Shown here in pieces: positions 54,231 to 63,994 of a stretch of DNA of 64,000 bases (within the stretch, counting starts at the first letter, position 1; the number at the start of each line of letters is the position of its first letter). The notes under the pieces were generated by a model. It was not told the origin of the DNA, searched no databases, and was given only the letters and a program-made list of their open reading frames with translations. Source of the stretch: Pisolithus tinctorius (taxonomy: Eukaryota; Basidiomycota; Agaricomycetes; Boletales; Pisolithaceae); assembly GCA_024663395.1 (NCBI GenBank), contig JANFAH010000021.1, positions 992,001-1,056,000 of the forward strand. The letters run 5' to 3'. The position numbers and the translations under genes were made by a program.

Positions 54231-55045
54231 TGTCAAAGTCAGACAACACCCCTGGCTCCTTCTTAGGGCGGAGTTGGAGCGGGTTGGGCTGCGGAGTACA
54301 GCGGTCAAAGTCCGAAGCGAATCCGACCACTGGGTGGCGAGATATTCGACGAACAGTGAGCGGAGGGGTATGAAGGGAAGTTTCGGAGGCTGAGGTCGGA
54401 GTCGAAGCCGGAGGTCAGAGGTCGGAGGTCGGATGAGAGGGCGTTGGGTTCAGCTAGTGCGCTGCCCCCTTGTGCGAGCTCAGCCCTCGTATTTCAGAGG
54501 TGGAGCGGACTCAGAGGAAGTGGAGACGAAACTCCAGAGGGGACTGAGAGGGAGTCGAAGGTGGGGACTTTATTCGATATTCGTACTGATTACATCGGAG
54601 TACTACGTGGCCTTATATACGATGTAGGTCAAGGGCGGTGCAGTACGGAATGTAAACCAATAAGTGTATAGTGGGTTAGAGTCCTTCCGACACAAGGGAT
54701 AGAGGGTAGGGATGACGGGGACCTTAAATGAGACAAGGAAACTACTACAACGAGGAAGAGAGGGTAAATACCAAAGGAGCGGAAGAATGGAGAAAACCGA
54801 CACGAGGGCGGAACCCTATCTAGAATGCAGGGCCGCAAGTCCGACAGCCCATGTGACCAACCTTAGGGCGGAGTTGAGCGGAGTTGGTCAGAACATGGAC
54901 AGGGGACCTCGGAGAGGTGTGGAGACGTGTCGGGAGGGTCAGAGGAGCGCGGGAACACGTCGGAGGAGGGCGGAGAAGCACGGGAACATGTCGGAAGAAG
55001 GTGGAGTAGGTGTTAGGGGCTTACGCTGGTGTCATGGTCATGACA
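54231..55045 (-). mobile_element. 3' LTR of C
   Basis: Plus strand TGTCAAAGTC...GGTCATGACA. A TATATAAGG box (54612-54619, minus) lies 32 bases before AGTACGAATAT (54577-54587, minus), the self-priming segment. ORFs inside the LTR are identical in both copies and not genes. Confidence 0.95.
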
Positions 55046-55060
55046 GTATCCCCCCCTTAG
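55046..55060 (-). promoter_or_regulatory. 3' polypurine tract of C
   Basis: Minus strand CTAAGGGGGGGATAC, directly before the 3' LTR. Confidence 0.75.
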
Positions 55061-55089
55061 GGCCTGAACCCCTGAAGGCCATAGCAAAG

Positions 55090-58000
55090 CTACAATGGAG
55101 GTGAGTAAGGTCCAGGTTTACGAGGATAGCGAGCATGATAAGCAGCCAACAACTCGGAGGCATGCTCTAACTCCGTTGCCAACACCCAAGAGGTCTCGTC
55201 TTCAGTATTCTCATAGCCTGCCCAGCGGACTAGATACAGCAACTGACAACGACGGCGGCGGCGATCCACCTTTGAGTCGAGGATCTCCGAAATCTCGTAC
55301 TCAAGGTCACCATCCACCTCAACAGGTGGAGGCGGAGGTTGGTGCCGATCAGGGAAGGGGTTCGGAGTAGCAGGCTCTAACTGCGACACGTGAAAGACAG
55401 GGTGGATGGCCCGCATCGCATCAGGTAAGCGGAGGGTGACGGAGTGCGTACCAGGCCTAGCTATGATAGCATAGGGGCCCAAGTTCTTCTCCGCAAGTTT
55501 AGCCGAAGGGCGAGTGGAGCGGAAGTACTTGGCCTTGACATAAGCCTGGTCACCAACTTTGAACTCTGGTGGCGGAATGCGTCTAGCATCAGCCGGACCT
55601 TGATAGCGGAGTTGAGCGGCAGCCATCTCAGTGCGGAGGAAGTCGTGCAGGGCGGAAAGCTCCACAACATAGTTATGGGCCTTCGGAGAGGTGAGGTCGC
55701 GGTCAGAGTAAACTGACAAGTTCAGGTGGTACCCCTTATTAGCGAAAAAGGGAGAGACTCCAGTAGTAGCACTCGGCACATTATTACAAGCAAACTCCGC
55801 TAGTGGGAGTAACTCCGACCAATCGTCTTGCTGATAGTTACAGTAGGTGCGGAGATACTGCTCGAGGGTCTGATTCATGCGCTCTGTCTGGCCATCGCCT
55901 TCTGGGTGGTAGCCTGATGTAAAATGAAGGCGCATATCTAAGGCCTTTCCGAGGGAGCGGAAGAAGTGTGACACGAACTCTGGACCCCTGTCGGAGGTGA
56001 CATGAGCAGGTACTCCATGCTTGGAAAAGACGTGGGTAAGGAAGAGTTTTGCTAGGTCAGCGGAGGTGATGGAGTCATGGGTCGGAATGAACACGGTTTG
56101 TTTAGAAAGGCGGTCTACAACAACCAAGATGGCGGAGTAGCCTGCGGAGTTGGGGAGATGCTCGATGAAATCCATCGAGATGGAGTTCCATGGCTTCTCC
56201 GGGACAGGAAGCTGCTTCAGTAGGCCGAAGGGGCGGTGACGAGGGACCTTGCTGCGACCACAAGTGGTGCAGGACCTGACATAGTTCTTTACATCAGTGC
56301 GGAGGTTAGGCCATACATACTTGCGGCGAACAAGCTCTACAGTGCGACTCTGCCCAAAGTGACCCGCAAGCGGATGGTCATGTTTAAACCGAAGCACTCG
56401 GAGGCGGAGACCATCAATGTCGGGGACAAAGATGCGGCCATCGAGGCGGAGGAGACCCTCGTGGTCTAATGACCAGCGGAGGTCTGTCGGAGTTGGGAGA
56501 TGGGAAGTGGAGATGGGGTCGGAGGGTAGTGCGGAGATGATGTCAGCATGGAGCTGCTCAACATCGAAGATCATGGCGGCTCGGAGCACAGGGGCCAAGA
56601 GGTGGGTAGTACGGAGGGACGAAGCGAACTGTTCCTGGGTAAACACAGGGCGGAGGTTATGAGGGTTTACCTGCGCGTAGTCCTTATCCCCCTCTTTTGG
56701 GTAAACATCCCAGCGGCGGGTAAGTGCGTCGGGCTTGGCTCCAAGGCGGCCAGGGCGGAAATGGATGGCTAGGTTGAACTGGGAGAGGTACTCCGACCAA
56801 CGAGCCTGACGGCGGGTTAGGACCTTAGAGGTGGAGAAATACTCCAAGTTTTTATGGTCAGTCACCACGTCAGCAGGGGTGGCGGAGCCTTCCAAGTAAT
56901 GTCGCCAGTGGCGGAAGGCCTCAAAAATCGCCAACAGCTCCTTATCATGAGTGTCATAGTTGAGCTCCGGGGCAGTGAGTGTGCAGGAGTAAAAGGCAAC
57001 CGGGCGGAGTTCACCATCGGAGCAGGTAATCGAGAGGATACCTGCAATGGCATAGTCCGATGCGTCGGTCTCAACTGTGACTGGGGCATCAGGCACCCAA
57101 TGAGTAAGGATCGGAGCGGAGGTGAAAGCGGTCTTAAGGCGGAGAAAAGCGGAGCGGCACTCTTCGGAGAAGCTCCAAGGAGCGCCCTTCCGAGTGAGGC
57201 GGGTGAGCGGAACAACTATGTCGGAGTAGTTACTGATGAACCAACGATAGAAGTTCGCAAACCCAAGAAAGGACTGGATGTCTTTAACCTTGCGTGGTTC
57301 AGGCCAATCACGAATGGACTGGACCTTATCAGCGGACATGGTCAGACCGGATGGGGAGAGGACATAGCCGAGGTACTCAATGGAGTCTTTGTGGAACTCG
57401 CACTTTTCCGGCTTAGCAAAGAGGCTATGCTGGCGGAGGCGGCGGAGGACCTCTTTTACATGTTGGCGGTGCAACTCCTCGTTGTGGGAGTAGATGAGGA
57501 TGTCATCAAGGTAAACAACAACGCAGACATCAAGCATGTCGGCAAAGATGCTGTTAACAAACCGCTGGAAAGCCGCTGGCGCATTAGTAAGACCGAAGGG
57601 CATAACCGACCATTCATAGGAACCATAGCGAGTGCGAAAGGCAGTTTTCCATTCGTCACCAGCACCAATTCGGACTAAGTGGTAGGCATGGCGGAGGTCG
57701 ATTTTACTATAGATTTTAGCATGGCTCGGAGAATCGAGCAAGTCGGAGATGAGAGGGAGCGGGTAGCGGTCTTTCTTGGTGATTTTATTGAGTCCTCGGT
57801 AATCCACACAGAGGCGGAGTGAGCCGTCCTTCTTCTTAACGAAGAGGACAGGAGCACCATGGGCGGAGGTTGACTGTTTAATGAAACCGTAGCTGAGGTG
57901 CTCATCTATGAAGGTGCGGAGCGCCTCAAGCTCGGGCGGAGAGAGGGAGTAGACAGTGCCTAGAGGTGGAGAAGCCCCTTCTTCGAGATCTATATTTAAA

Positions 58001-58821
58001 TTGAAGCTGCGGTGCGGAGGGAGTTCAGTAGCCTTTGCTTTACTAAAGACATCAGCGAACTCATGGTAGTTGGAGGGCACCGCAGAGAGATCAGGAGGTG
58101 CGGAGGGCATCGAAGAGGCTCGGAGTTTCATATCTTCGGGGCGGAGGTGCAAGCGGAACTGTGCGGAGCCAGGAAGGGCACATGCACGGACAAAGGCTGC
58201 AGCTCCGATGAGAGAGATATGCAGAGCAGTGCGTGGCAAGCCAGCTGTCGGAGTAGGCAGCGGAGCTGATGTCGGAGGAGCGGACGGAGCGGAGGGTGTC
58301 GGTACTGAAGCAGAAGTCGCAACAGAAGGTGACAGAGGCGCCAAGGGCGTCGGCATTCTTTGTATCGATGGTCGGAACGAGATACTGCTCAATACCCAGT
58401 CAATCGACGGATTGTAGTGGGTGAGCCAGTTGTGTCCCAAGACCAATGAACAGGCGGAATCCAACAGAGTTACATAACAGGAAACAGATGTGACATCGCC
58501 AGAGGCAAAGCGGACGGAGAAATCTACTACTTGGGAAATGGCGGTATTACTAGTACCATCAAACAGTCGGAGAGGAATAGGCGGAGAGACATTTTTTGTT
58601 GGGATTTTATACTTTTTAACTAAAGAGGGGTCGACGAAACAGTGCGAAGAGCCTGAGTCGACCAGGGCGGGGAAAGTATCTACGGAGAAATCAGGAAGAG
58701 AAATAATCGGAAGAAGAGAATTAGGGTCGGAAAGAGCGGATGCGTTGAGGTGGACTTCTGCACGGATGGGATCAACGCTTCCTCCAGGATGTACAGGCTC
58801 CCTGGAGGAGCGGGTTAATTT
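55090..58821 (-). CDS. pol: Pol of C: protease, RT, RNase H, integrase, chromodomain
   Basis: Made as Gag-Pol by -1 slippage at 58818-58824; about 1243 residues from the shift. The frame has no start codon of its own at the shift. Protease: DSGSSHCFVD near residue 55. RT from about 58000, with YLDDILIYS at about 57490-57515. RNase H: ETDASDYAIAGIL and YDTHDKELLAIFEAF. Integrase: HDHPLAGHFG...CTTCGRSK zinc region, then SMDFIEHL (D), VTSDRGPEF (D) and GDGQTERMNQTLEQYL (E). A chromodomain closes it (YEISEILDSK, LVRWAGYEN, TSWVLATEL). All catalytic residues are present and no stop occurs, so it may be active. The encoded enzymes copy the RNA and insert it, probably into heterochromatin. Confidence 0.95.
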   Translation of the reverse strand, partial: KLTRSSREPVHPGGSVDPIRAEVHLNASALSDPNSLLPIISLPDFSVDTFPALVDSGSSHCFVDPSLVKKYKIPTKNVSPPIPLRLFDGTSNTAISQVVDFSVRFASGDVTSVSCYVTLLDSACSLVLGHNWLTHYNPSIDWVLSSISFRPSIQRMPTPLAPLSPSVATSASVPTPSAPSAPPTSAPLPTPTAGLPRTALHISLIGAAAFVRACALPGSAQFRLHLRPEDMKLRASSMPSAPPDLSAVPSNYHEFADVFSKAKATELPPHRSFNLNIDLEEGASPPLGTVYSLSPPELEALRTFIDEHLSYGFIKQSTSAHGAPVLFVKKKDGSLRLCVDYRGLNKITKKDRYPLPLISDLLDSPSHAKIYSKIDLRHAYHLVRIGAGDEWKTAFRTRYGSYEWSVMPFGLTNAPAAFQRFVNSIFADMLDVCVVVYLDDILIYSHNEELHRQHVKEVLRRLRQHSLFAKPEKCEFHKDSIEYLGYVLSPSGLTMSADKVQSIRDWPEPRKVKDIQSFLGFANFYRWFISNYSDIVVPLTRLTRKGAPWSFSEECRSAFLRLKTAFTSAPILTHWVPDAPVTVETDASDYAIAGILSITCSDGELRPVAFYSCTLTAPELNYDTHDKELLAIFEAFRHWRHYLEGSATPADVVTDHKNLEYFSTSKVLTRRQARWSEYLSQFNLAIHFRPGRLGAKPDALTRRWDVYPKEGDKDYAQVNPHNLRPVFTQEQFASSLRTTHLLAPVLRAAMIFDVEQLHADIISALPSDPISTSHLPTPTDLRWSLDHEGLLRLDGRIFVPDIDGLRLRVLRFKHDHPLAGHFGQSRTVELVRRKYVWPNLRTDVKNYVRSCTTCGRSKVPRHRPFGLLKQLPVPEKPWNSISMDFIEHLPNSAGYSAILVVVDRLSKQTVFIPTHDSITSADLAKLFLTHVFSKHGVPAHVTSDRGPEFVSHFFRSLGKALDMRLHFTSGYHPEGDGQTERMNQTLEQYLRTYCNYQQDDWSELLPLAEFACNNVPSATTGVSPFFANKGYHLNLSVYSDRDLTSPKAHNYVVELSALHDFLRTEMAAAQLRYQGPADARRIPPPEFKVGDQAYVKAKYFRSTRPSAKLAEKNLGPYAIIARPGTHSVTLRLPDAMRAIHPVFHVSQLEPATPNPFPDRHQPPPPPVEVDGDLEYEISEILDSKVDRRRRRCQLLYLVRWAGYENTEDETSWVLATELEHASELLAAYHARYPRKPGPYSPPL
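56684..56700 (-). promoter_or_regulatory. Candidate central polypurine tract of C
   Basis: Minus strand CCAAAAGAGGGGGATAA between RNase H and integrase, coding for PKEGD. It shares AGAGGGGGATA with 3' polypurine tracts of related elements. Confidence 0.45.
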
Positions 58822-60104
58822 TTTGACTCTGACCTCTCCGCAGGCGGAGCGGTCGGAGTGGCGGCTTTAGCAGCACGGGCCTTGGCAGCACGGGAAGTCG
58901 ACTTTGGGCAGTCCTTGGCGGAGTGACCAGGTTCACCACAGAAGAGGCACAGCCCACCAGTAAGGCGGCAGAGCCGCTCAGCTGCTGTGAGCTTGCCATC
59001 TTTTCCGAGGAGATGGTTGATGTCGGACTTTGGCGCCTCGGCCTTTTTAGAGTCGGACTTAGGGGCAGAGGATGATGCGGAGGGTTTCGGCTTTGAGTCA
59101 GAGGTGCGGAGCGGAGTTCTTTCGGCAGGAGGAGGCTTGGCAGAGTGGGAGACTTCTGACCTGCGCTCCCAGTAGCGTGCATCTACTGTCTGGGCCAACT
59201 CGCGGAGTGCATGAAGAGTAGCGGGCTTGCCGACACGGGACACTTCATCCTTGATGCGGTCAGGGAGACCCGAGTAGAAGCGGTGGCGGAGTGCGCCTTC
59301 GCCATAGTCCTTTACCTGAGAAGCCCAGTGGTTGAACTCCACCAAGTACTTCACAATACACGAAGAGTCCTTCATGGTAAGATTTTCCAGATGCTGGACG
59401 GCATCGGCAGCAGCATCATGAGGGCCGAAATTGGTTGTGAGCTCACGGAGGAACTCGCGGTGATCATCCATCCACAGTGGACGATTAAGGTAATCGTCCG
59501 GATTGAGAAGGTCTGGTTCAAACCAGGCCAATGCCATGCCCTTAAGGTAGGACTGCGCATATGTGACCTTGGCTCGGTCAGAGCGGAATGCCCGGGGGCG
59601 GTCCTGGAAATTGAGCTCACATTGGACCAGGAACTCACGGAGTTTTTTAGGGTCGGACCCATCAAAGGTGTCCGGCTCGTGGACTTTGGTTCGCGGAGTG
59701 GAGTCTCTGGAGCGCTGGTTGGAGCGGGCTAGGGCATGGATGGCCCGGGTCAGGGCAAGGACCGGGTCATCAAGGGGATCCCCGAGGTTGTCGGGATCAT
59801 CCTCATCATCAGGCCCATCACCAGGATGGTAGTCAGGATCGTCGGGGTCATCGTCGGGGTCGCCTGGTCCATCTCCGCCAGGGTGAATGACAATAGGAGG
59901 TGGCAGAGAGCGGAGGGCAGACTGCTGACAGATGGAGGGTGCAGCGCGTGAGGCGCTGTCTGGAGCAGGGTTGGAGTTGGAGCGCCCCCTGGAGGAGAAG
60001 CTCCGGAAGGGCTCAACAACCGAAGGGAGACGTCGGGGGTTTGCCAAGGCTGTAGCAAGGGCCTCAGTAGCATCCCGTTGTCGGAGACGTGTCATGGGAG
60101 GCAT
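58815..60104 (-). CDS. gag: Gag of C (429 residues)
   Basis: Starts MPPMTRLRQRD about 55 bases inside the 5' LTR. N-terminal R/P/S-rich part; a D/G/P-rich acidic linker; the capsid core (VHEPDTFDGSDPKKLREFL, LAWFEPDLL, IVKYLVEFNHWASQ); a charged linker; and a CCHC zinc knuckle CLFCGEPGHSAKDC. It ends ERSESKN-TAA on the slippery site. Compared with F's gag the domain order is the same and the frame is unbroken. It forms the particle that packages the element RNA. Confidence 0.95.
   Translation of the reverse strand: MPPMTRLRQRDATEALATALANPRRLPSVVEPFRSFSSRGRSNSNPAPDSASRAAPSICQQSALRSLPPPIVIHPGGDGPGDPDDDPDDPDYHPGDGPDDEDDPDNLGDPLDDPVLALTRAIHALARSNQRSRDSTPRTKVHEPDTFDGSDPKKLREFLVQCELNFQDRPRAFRSDRAKVTYAQSYLKGMALAWFEPDLLNPDDYLNRPLWMDDHREFLRELTTNFGPHDAAADAVQHLENLTMKDSSCIVKYLVEFNHWASQVKDYGEGALRHRFYSGLPDRIKDEVSRVGKPATLHALRELAQTVDARYWERRSEVSHSAKPPPAERTPLRTSDSKPKPSASSSAPKSDSKKAEAPKSDINHLLGKDGKLTAAERLCRLTGGLCLFCGEPGHSAKDCPKSTSRAAKARAAKAATPTAPPAERSESKN
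58818..58824 (-). promoter_or_regulatory. -1 frameshift slippery heptamer of C
   Basis: Minus strand A AAA AAT followed by TAA, the gag stop. It fits X XXY YYZ; the -1 frame is open from here through the protease (gag codons fall at 2 mod 3 and pol at 0 mod 3 in window coordinates). No downstream pseudoknot was tested. Confidence 0.75.
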
Positions 60105-60146
60105 AATGGATGTGGTAGGGGAAGTGAGAGAGCTCGTACAAGTGAT

Positions 60147-60157
60147 AGTACGAATAT
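60147..60157 (-). promoter_or_regulatory. Self-complementary primer binding site of C
   Basis: Minus strand ATATTCGTACT, two bases after the LTR. Its reverse complement AGTACGAATAT is on the minus strand at 60506-60516 in the 5' LTR, 32 bases after the TATA box. Eleven of eleven bases pair. Confidence 0.75.
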
Positions 60158-60159
60158 AC

Positions 60160-60974
60160 TGTCAAAGTCGGACAACACCCCTGGCTCCTTCTTAGGGCGG
60201 AGTTGGAGCGGGTTGGGCTGCGGAGTACAGCGGTCAAAGTCCGAAGCGAATCCGACCACTGGGTGGCGAGATATTCGACGAACAGTGAGCGGAGGGGTAT
60301 GAAGGGAAGTTTCGGAGGCTGAGGTCGGAGTCGAAGCCGGAGGTCAGAGGTCGGAGGTCGGATGAGAGGGCGTTGGGTTCAGCTAGTGCGCTGCCCCCTT
60401 GTGCGAGCTCAGCCCTCGTATTTCAGAGGTGGAGCGGACTCAGAGGAAGTGGAGACGAAACTCCAGAGGGGACTGAGAGGGAGTCGAAGGTGGGGACTTT
60501 ATTCGATATTCGTACTGATTACATCGGAGTACTACGTGGCCTTATATACGATGTAGGTCAAGGGCGGTGCAGTACGGAATGTAAACCAATAAGTGTATAG
60601 TGGGTTAGAGTCCTTCCGACACAAGGGATAGAGGGTAGGGATGACGGGGACCTTAAATGAGACAAGGAAACTACTACAACGAGGAAGAGAGGGTAAATAC
60701 CAAAGGAGCGGAAGAATGGAGAAAACCGACACGAGGGCGGAACCCTATCTAGAATGCAGGGCTGCAAGTCCGACAGCCCACGTGACCAACCTTAGGGCGG
60801 AGTTGAGCGGAGTTGGTCAGAACATGGACAGGGGACCTCGGAGAGGTGTGGAGACGTGTCGGGAGGGTCGGAGGAGCGCGGGAACACATCGGAGGAGGGC
60901 AGAGAAGCGCGGGAACATGTCGGAAGAAGGTGGAGTAGGTGTTAGGGGCTTACGCTGGTGTCATGGTCATGACA
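60160..60974 (-). mobile_element. 5' LTR of C
   Basis: 815 bp, same length as the 3' LTR. The TATA box is at 60541-60548 (minus strand). Confidence 0.95.
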
Positions 60975-61277
60975 AAGGGGGTGAGTAAGCCAAAGGGGCT
61001 TCTATAGCCTGTGCAAGGTTGGAGGGGACGTCTGAAGGCTTCTAGGGCTGTCTGGGTGAAGGGAAACGACCTGCTCGAACTCATCTCTCGTCTGTGGTAA
61101 CTTGTCTATTCTTTTTAAAAAAAACTAACTACATCCAGTACTAGGTAGTGCTGACTAAGCAACCAAAATGCGAAATTCTAAGTACTGCTAGTAGAAAAAA
61201 CACCTAGAATCAAAACTGAATAAAATGAACAAAATAAAACAATTCCCCTAGTAAGGAAATTACATTCCCTACAGCAC

Positions 61278-62462
61278 GACTAGTGGCTGCACGATCTTGG
61301 CAAAGTCTTTGATGAAGATGTGTAGCACACTGCAGACACCAAGGAAACTGCGAACCTGCATCAGGTTGCGGCACTCAGGCCAGTCACGGATCTTCTGCAC
61401 TTTGCTTTCTTCAGGAATGCGACCTTCAAAGGTGCACTTGTGGCCAACAATCACAGCAGATGGAGCAGCTAGCACGAACTTCTTTGCTGAGACGGTGGCT
61501 CTGACATTCTGCAAATGCTGAAGGATACAGTTAATGACTATACAGTGGTTCCAGATAAATTTCCAAATCCCAGGATTCTCTGGGATAGTCTCATAGGACC
61601 CATCTGCATGCTGATAGCAGGTGGTCTTGGATTTTACAGGGACATCATCTATGAAAGGCAGGGTATGGTGTGGGATCTCATCCTGGAGAACAAATGCAGT
61701 ATCTCCCTGGTATACCTGGACTGTGTTCACATGACCCTGCGGCAGGGTAGTAAGCCAGTGCAGTCCGAGCAGGGTACCGAAGGTGGTGAGGTCATGGCAA
61801 TCCATGTGAAGTGTGTGCTGGTCATACCCGGAGTAGAGGTCCATCATCACATACACCACATATCCAGCAAAGGATTCTGCAAGATGTTCTATGAAGGGTG
61901 GGACAGACACATTGTGGATGGTCACTGCATTCAGGGGCTGTAAGTCATGTACAAGGCGAAGAGACTTTCTGTCTTTCTTTACTACACAGAACCAGCAAGA
62001 GTGGTAAGCCACTGTAGAAGGTTCATACATGCCAGACTTGATGTGATCCTTAATCATGTCTATGACTTGGGCATGTATTGCATTCAGGATAGGGATATTG
62101 TGTTGGACCCAAGGCATGTGCAGAATCATAGGAATCTTTACTGGCAGAAAATAGTGTTCATCTGGGTGTCTGCACTCTGTAATGTCCCATGTGAATGCAG
62201 GCTCGTGGACCGAGACAAGCCAGGTCATGAGCTTAAGTTCTTCTGGCCAAAGCCAATCTGCAGGATCAAGGTCAAGTTCTGCAGCCTGTTCAGCAGTGAA
62301 GTGGATGCCTGGAGCAAAGTCTGGTGGATGGGTTGGAAGTGGTTGGAGACCAGTGAATGGATCATCAGGCAGGCTGCACATGATGCAGTATTCCTCTGCC
62401 ATCAGGGCAGGTACCATCTGAACCTTCTTGGCAACTGGCTTGTAAACAAGAGTGCGAACCAT
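61278..62462 (-). pseudogene. pol: Reverse transcriptase of gypsy A
   Basis: Open from MVRTLVYKPVAKK to the solo-LTR border. It contains the RT landmarks VKKDRKSLRLVHDLQPLN, MDLYSGYDQ, LPQGHVNT and LPFIDDV at the active site (IDD in place of the usual YxDD, also normal in several gypsy lineages). Then CTFEGRIPEESKVQKI-WPECRNL and RSFLGVCS. It ends with IVQPLV, and the reading continues at 54162 as MQKDIPF. The frame differs from the protease part upstream, so a frameshift lies near 62700. Confidence 0.85.
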
Positions 62463-62707
62463 GGGATCTAGTTGATAAATGCTGTCGAAAGTGGCTATAG
62501 CAGAGGGGTTTAGTATTGTCTGAGTGGAAGAGAGGAAAGCGAAAGCAGGTGAGGGTATCCTGGTGGGTATGTTCCACAGGCGAAGGGAAGTTTGTTGAAG
62601 TGAAGGCTAGTGATGATACTGTAGGACTGAGGAATGGATAACAGTGGCTAAATAGGAAACAGGACGTCTTAGTGGCTCTCTCCGACCATTTGGTGGATCA
62701 TCGATAT

Positions 62708-63994
62708 TCAAAAACCCCATTCAACTATACTTTGGTGACTATGGCAGTGCTTGCCACACTTACAGCGCAGACAGCCCTTGCGCCATGGGTGTGTGGGCAA
62801 AGTGTACTCATGGCCATTGTTCAGGTCTTGGAGGGTGATCCACTGTCCACCGTTGGGATAATCGTTTGTTACTGCACTCATAAGGCAAATGAACAGATGT
62901 CCGAGGAGCATGTTGAAGTTGGCATGTTCAATTACTTGAACCTGCAGCATGACTGGCCTGGCTCCGAAGTCGAGTTTCAGGTTTTCTAGAATGCCTACAG
63001 TGGTGTCTTTAGACATATTAGCAGATGTCATGGTCATCAGAGGATCGCAGTGCAATGGAAGTCTGATCTTTTCCCAAATGCACCTGGGCATGGCAACAAT
63101 TTCCAAACTGGAATCTAGTATGCAATTGATGGTGACATCAGTCCCAGGGACCTTGGCTTCGATGCAGCAGAGCGGCAGAGTGTGGTGAGCTACGATGGAG
63201 CCGTTGTCACTGTGGATAATGTGGTCTCTGTATTCGTGTGCAGTTCTTTGAGGATCATGGCCAGTCAGCTCATTCACTTGTACTCCTTCCTCATCATCAC
63301 TACAAACTACCTCAATCTCATTTGTGGTGATGCATTTCACCATGGTGATGTCTCTGAATTGCTTGTGAAACTCTGGAGCTACTGCAAACAATTCCTTGAC
63401 TGGCATGGCAATGCTGGTTTCAAGTACGCACTCCACAATACACTTGGGCATGGCTTCATCTTCGAGAGGGAATGAGTAATGATACTGGTTTTGATTGCAA
63501 GCTGCTGGGTATGGTGTCTGTGGCAGAACAATTGCTGTGGGAACAGGATCCTCACATGTGGGCATCAGAGCAGGATTAGTCAGAGGAACATACAGTTTTG
63601 TAGCAGTGGACATTGGTGCAGGTGCAGCAGGATCGGATGCCTGGCAAGTGGCATGTGAACTTTGAACACCAGGGGAAATGATTTACTCTTCAACAGTGGC
63701 TGCACATGGGTCGACTCATGGAGGGTTGGCAGGATGTGCCATGGGTTGAGCTGTGATTTTGACTCCATCGAAGCAGGCTTTCTTTCCACAGGGAACGACT
63801 GCTCCCTTGTTACCTTTATCTGCTTGGTAGGTAGCCCAAGCTTGAGCAACATATGATTGGAAGTCAGGGTCGGCTAAGTCTGCGACAGGTTCATCAACAT
63901 CTTGGACAGTGTTTAAGAAGGCAGAAGGCTGGATCTCCCACTGCATGTCAACTTCAGGATGAGCAATGCAAAAGAGGTTGGCAGTGCCTTGCAT
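62708..63994 (-). pseudogene. Gag C-terminal region and protease of gypsy A
   Basis: From the window's right edge, a frame with FQSYVAQAWATYQADKG and FDGVKI, then after two stops (63716 and near 63665) the frame MSTATKLYV to 62708. The latter has FPLEDEAMPKCIVECVLETSIAMPVKELFAVAPE, which resembles the DUF4100-type region preceding protease in basidiomycete gypsy elements. The retropepsin follows: NCILDSSLEIVAMP (DSG expected, DSS seen), then LLGHLF where LLGRP-type sequence is usual. The 5' part of A is outside the window. Confidence 0.7.

Larger units (their letters stand above)
54231..60974 (-). mobile_element. Chromovirus C, full length, apparently intact
   Basis: 815-bp LTRs (54231-55045 and 60160-60974) flank intact gag and pol. 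The target duplication AAGGG is at 54226-54230 and 60975-60979. By base-by-base reading the LTRs differ at seven positions, all transitions at CpG sites. No stop or frameshift breaks gag or pol apart from the gag/pol -1 shift. All catalytic motifs are present. It is the youngest layer in the window. Confidence 0.95.
54167..61273 (-). mobile_element. Solo LTR of the G family, split by chromovirus C
   Basis: Parts 54167-54230 and 60980-61273 together make about 358 bases matching the 360-bp LTR of G in reverse: TGTAGGAAAAGAG at the left and ...TTACATTCCCTACA at the right. It interrupts gypsy A between ...IVQPLV and MQKDIPF. The flanking tetramers are GTGC (54163-54166) and GCAC (61274-61277), inverted rather than direct. 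Confidence 0.8.

Noticed and set aside
54433..54671. Identical short ORFs at 54433-54671 and 60362-60600
   Set aside because: Both are inside the two LTRs of C; duplication is due to the LTRs.
56854..57678. 274-codon plus-strand ORF opposite RT of C
   Set aside because: Shadow of a strongly conserved pol frame.
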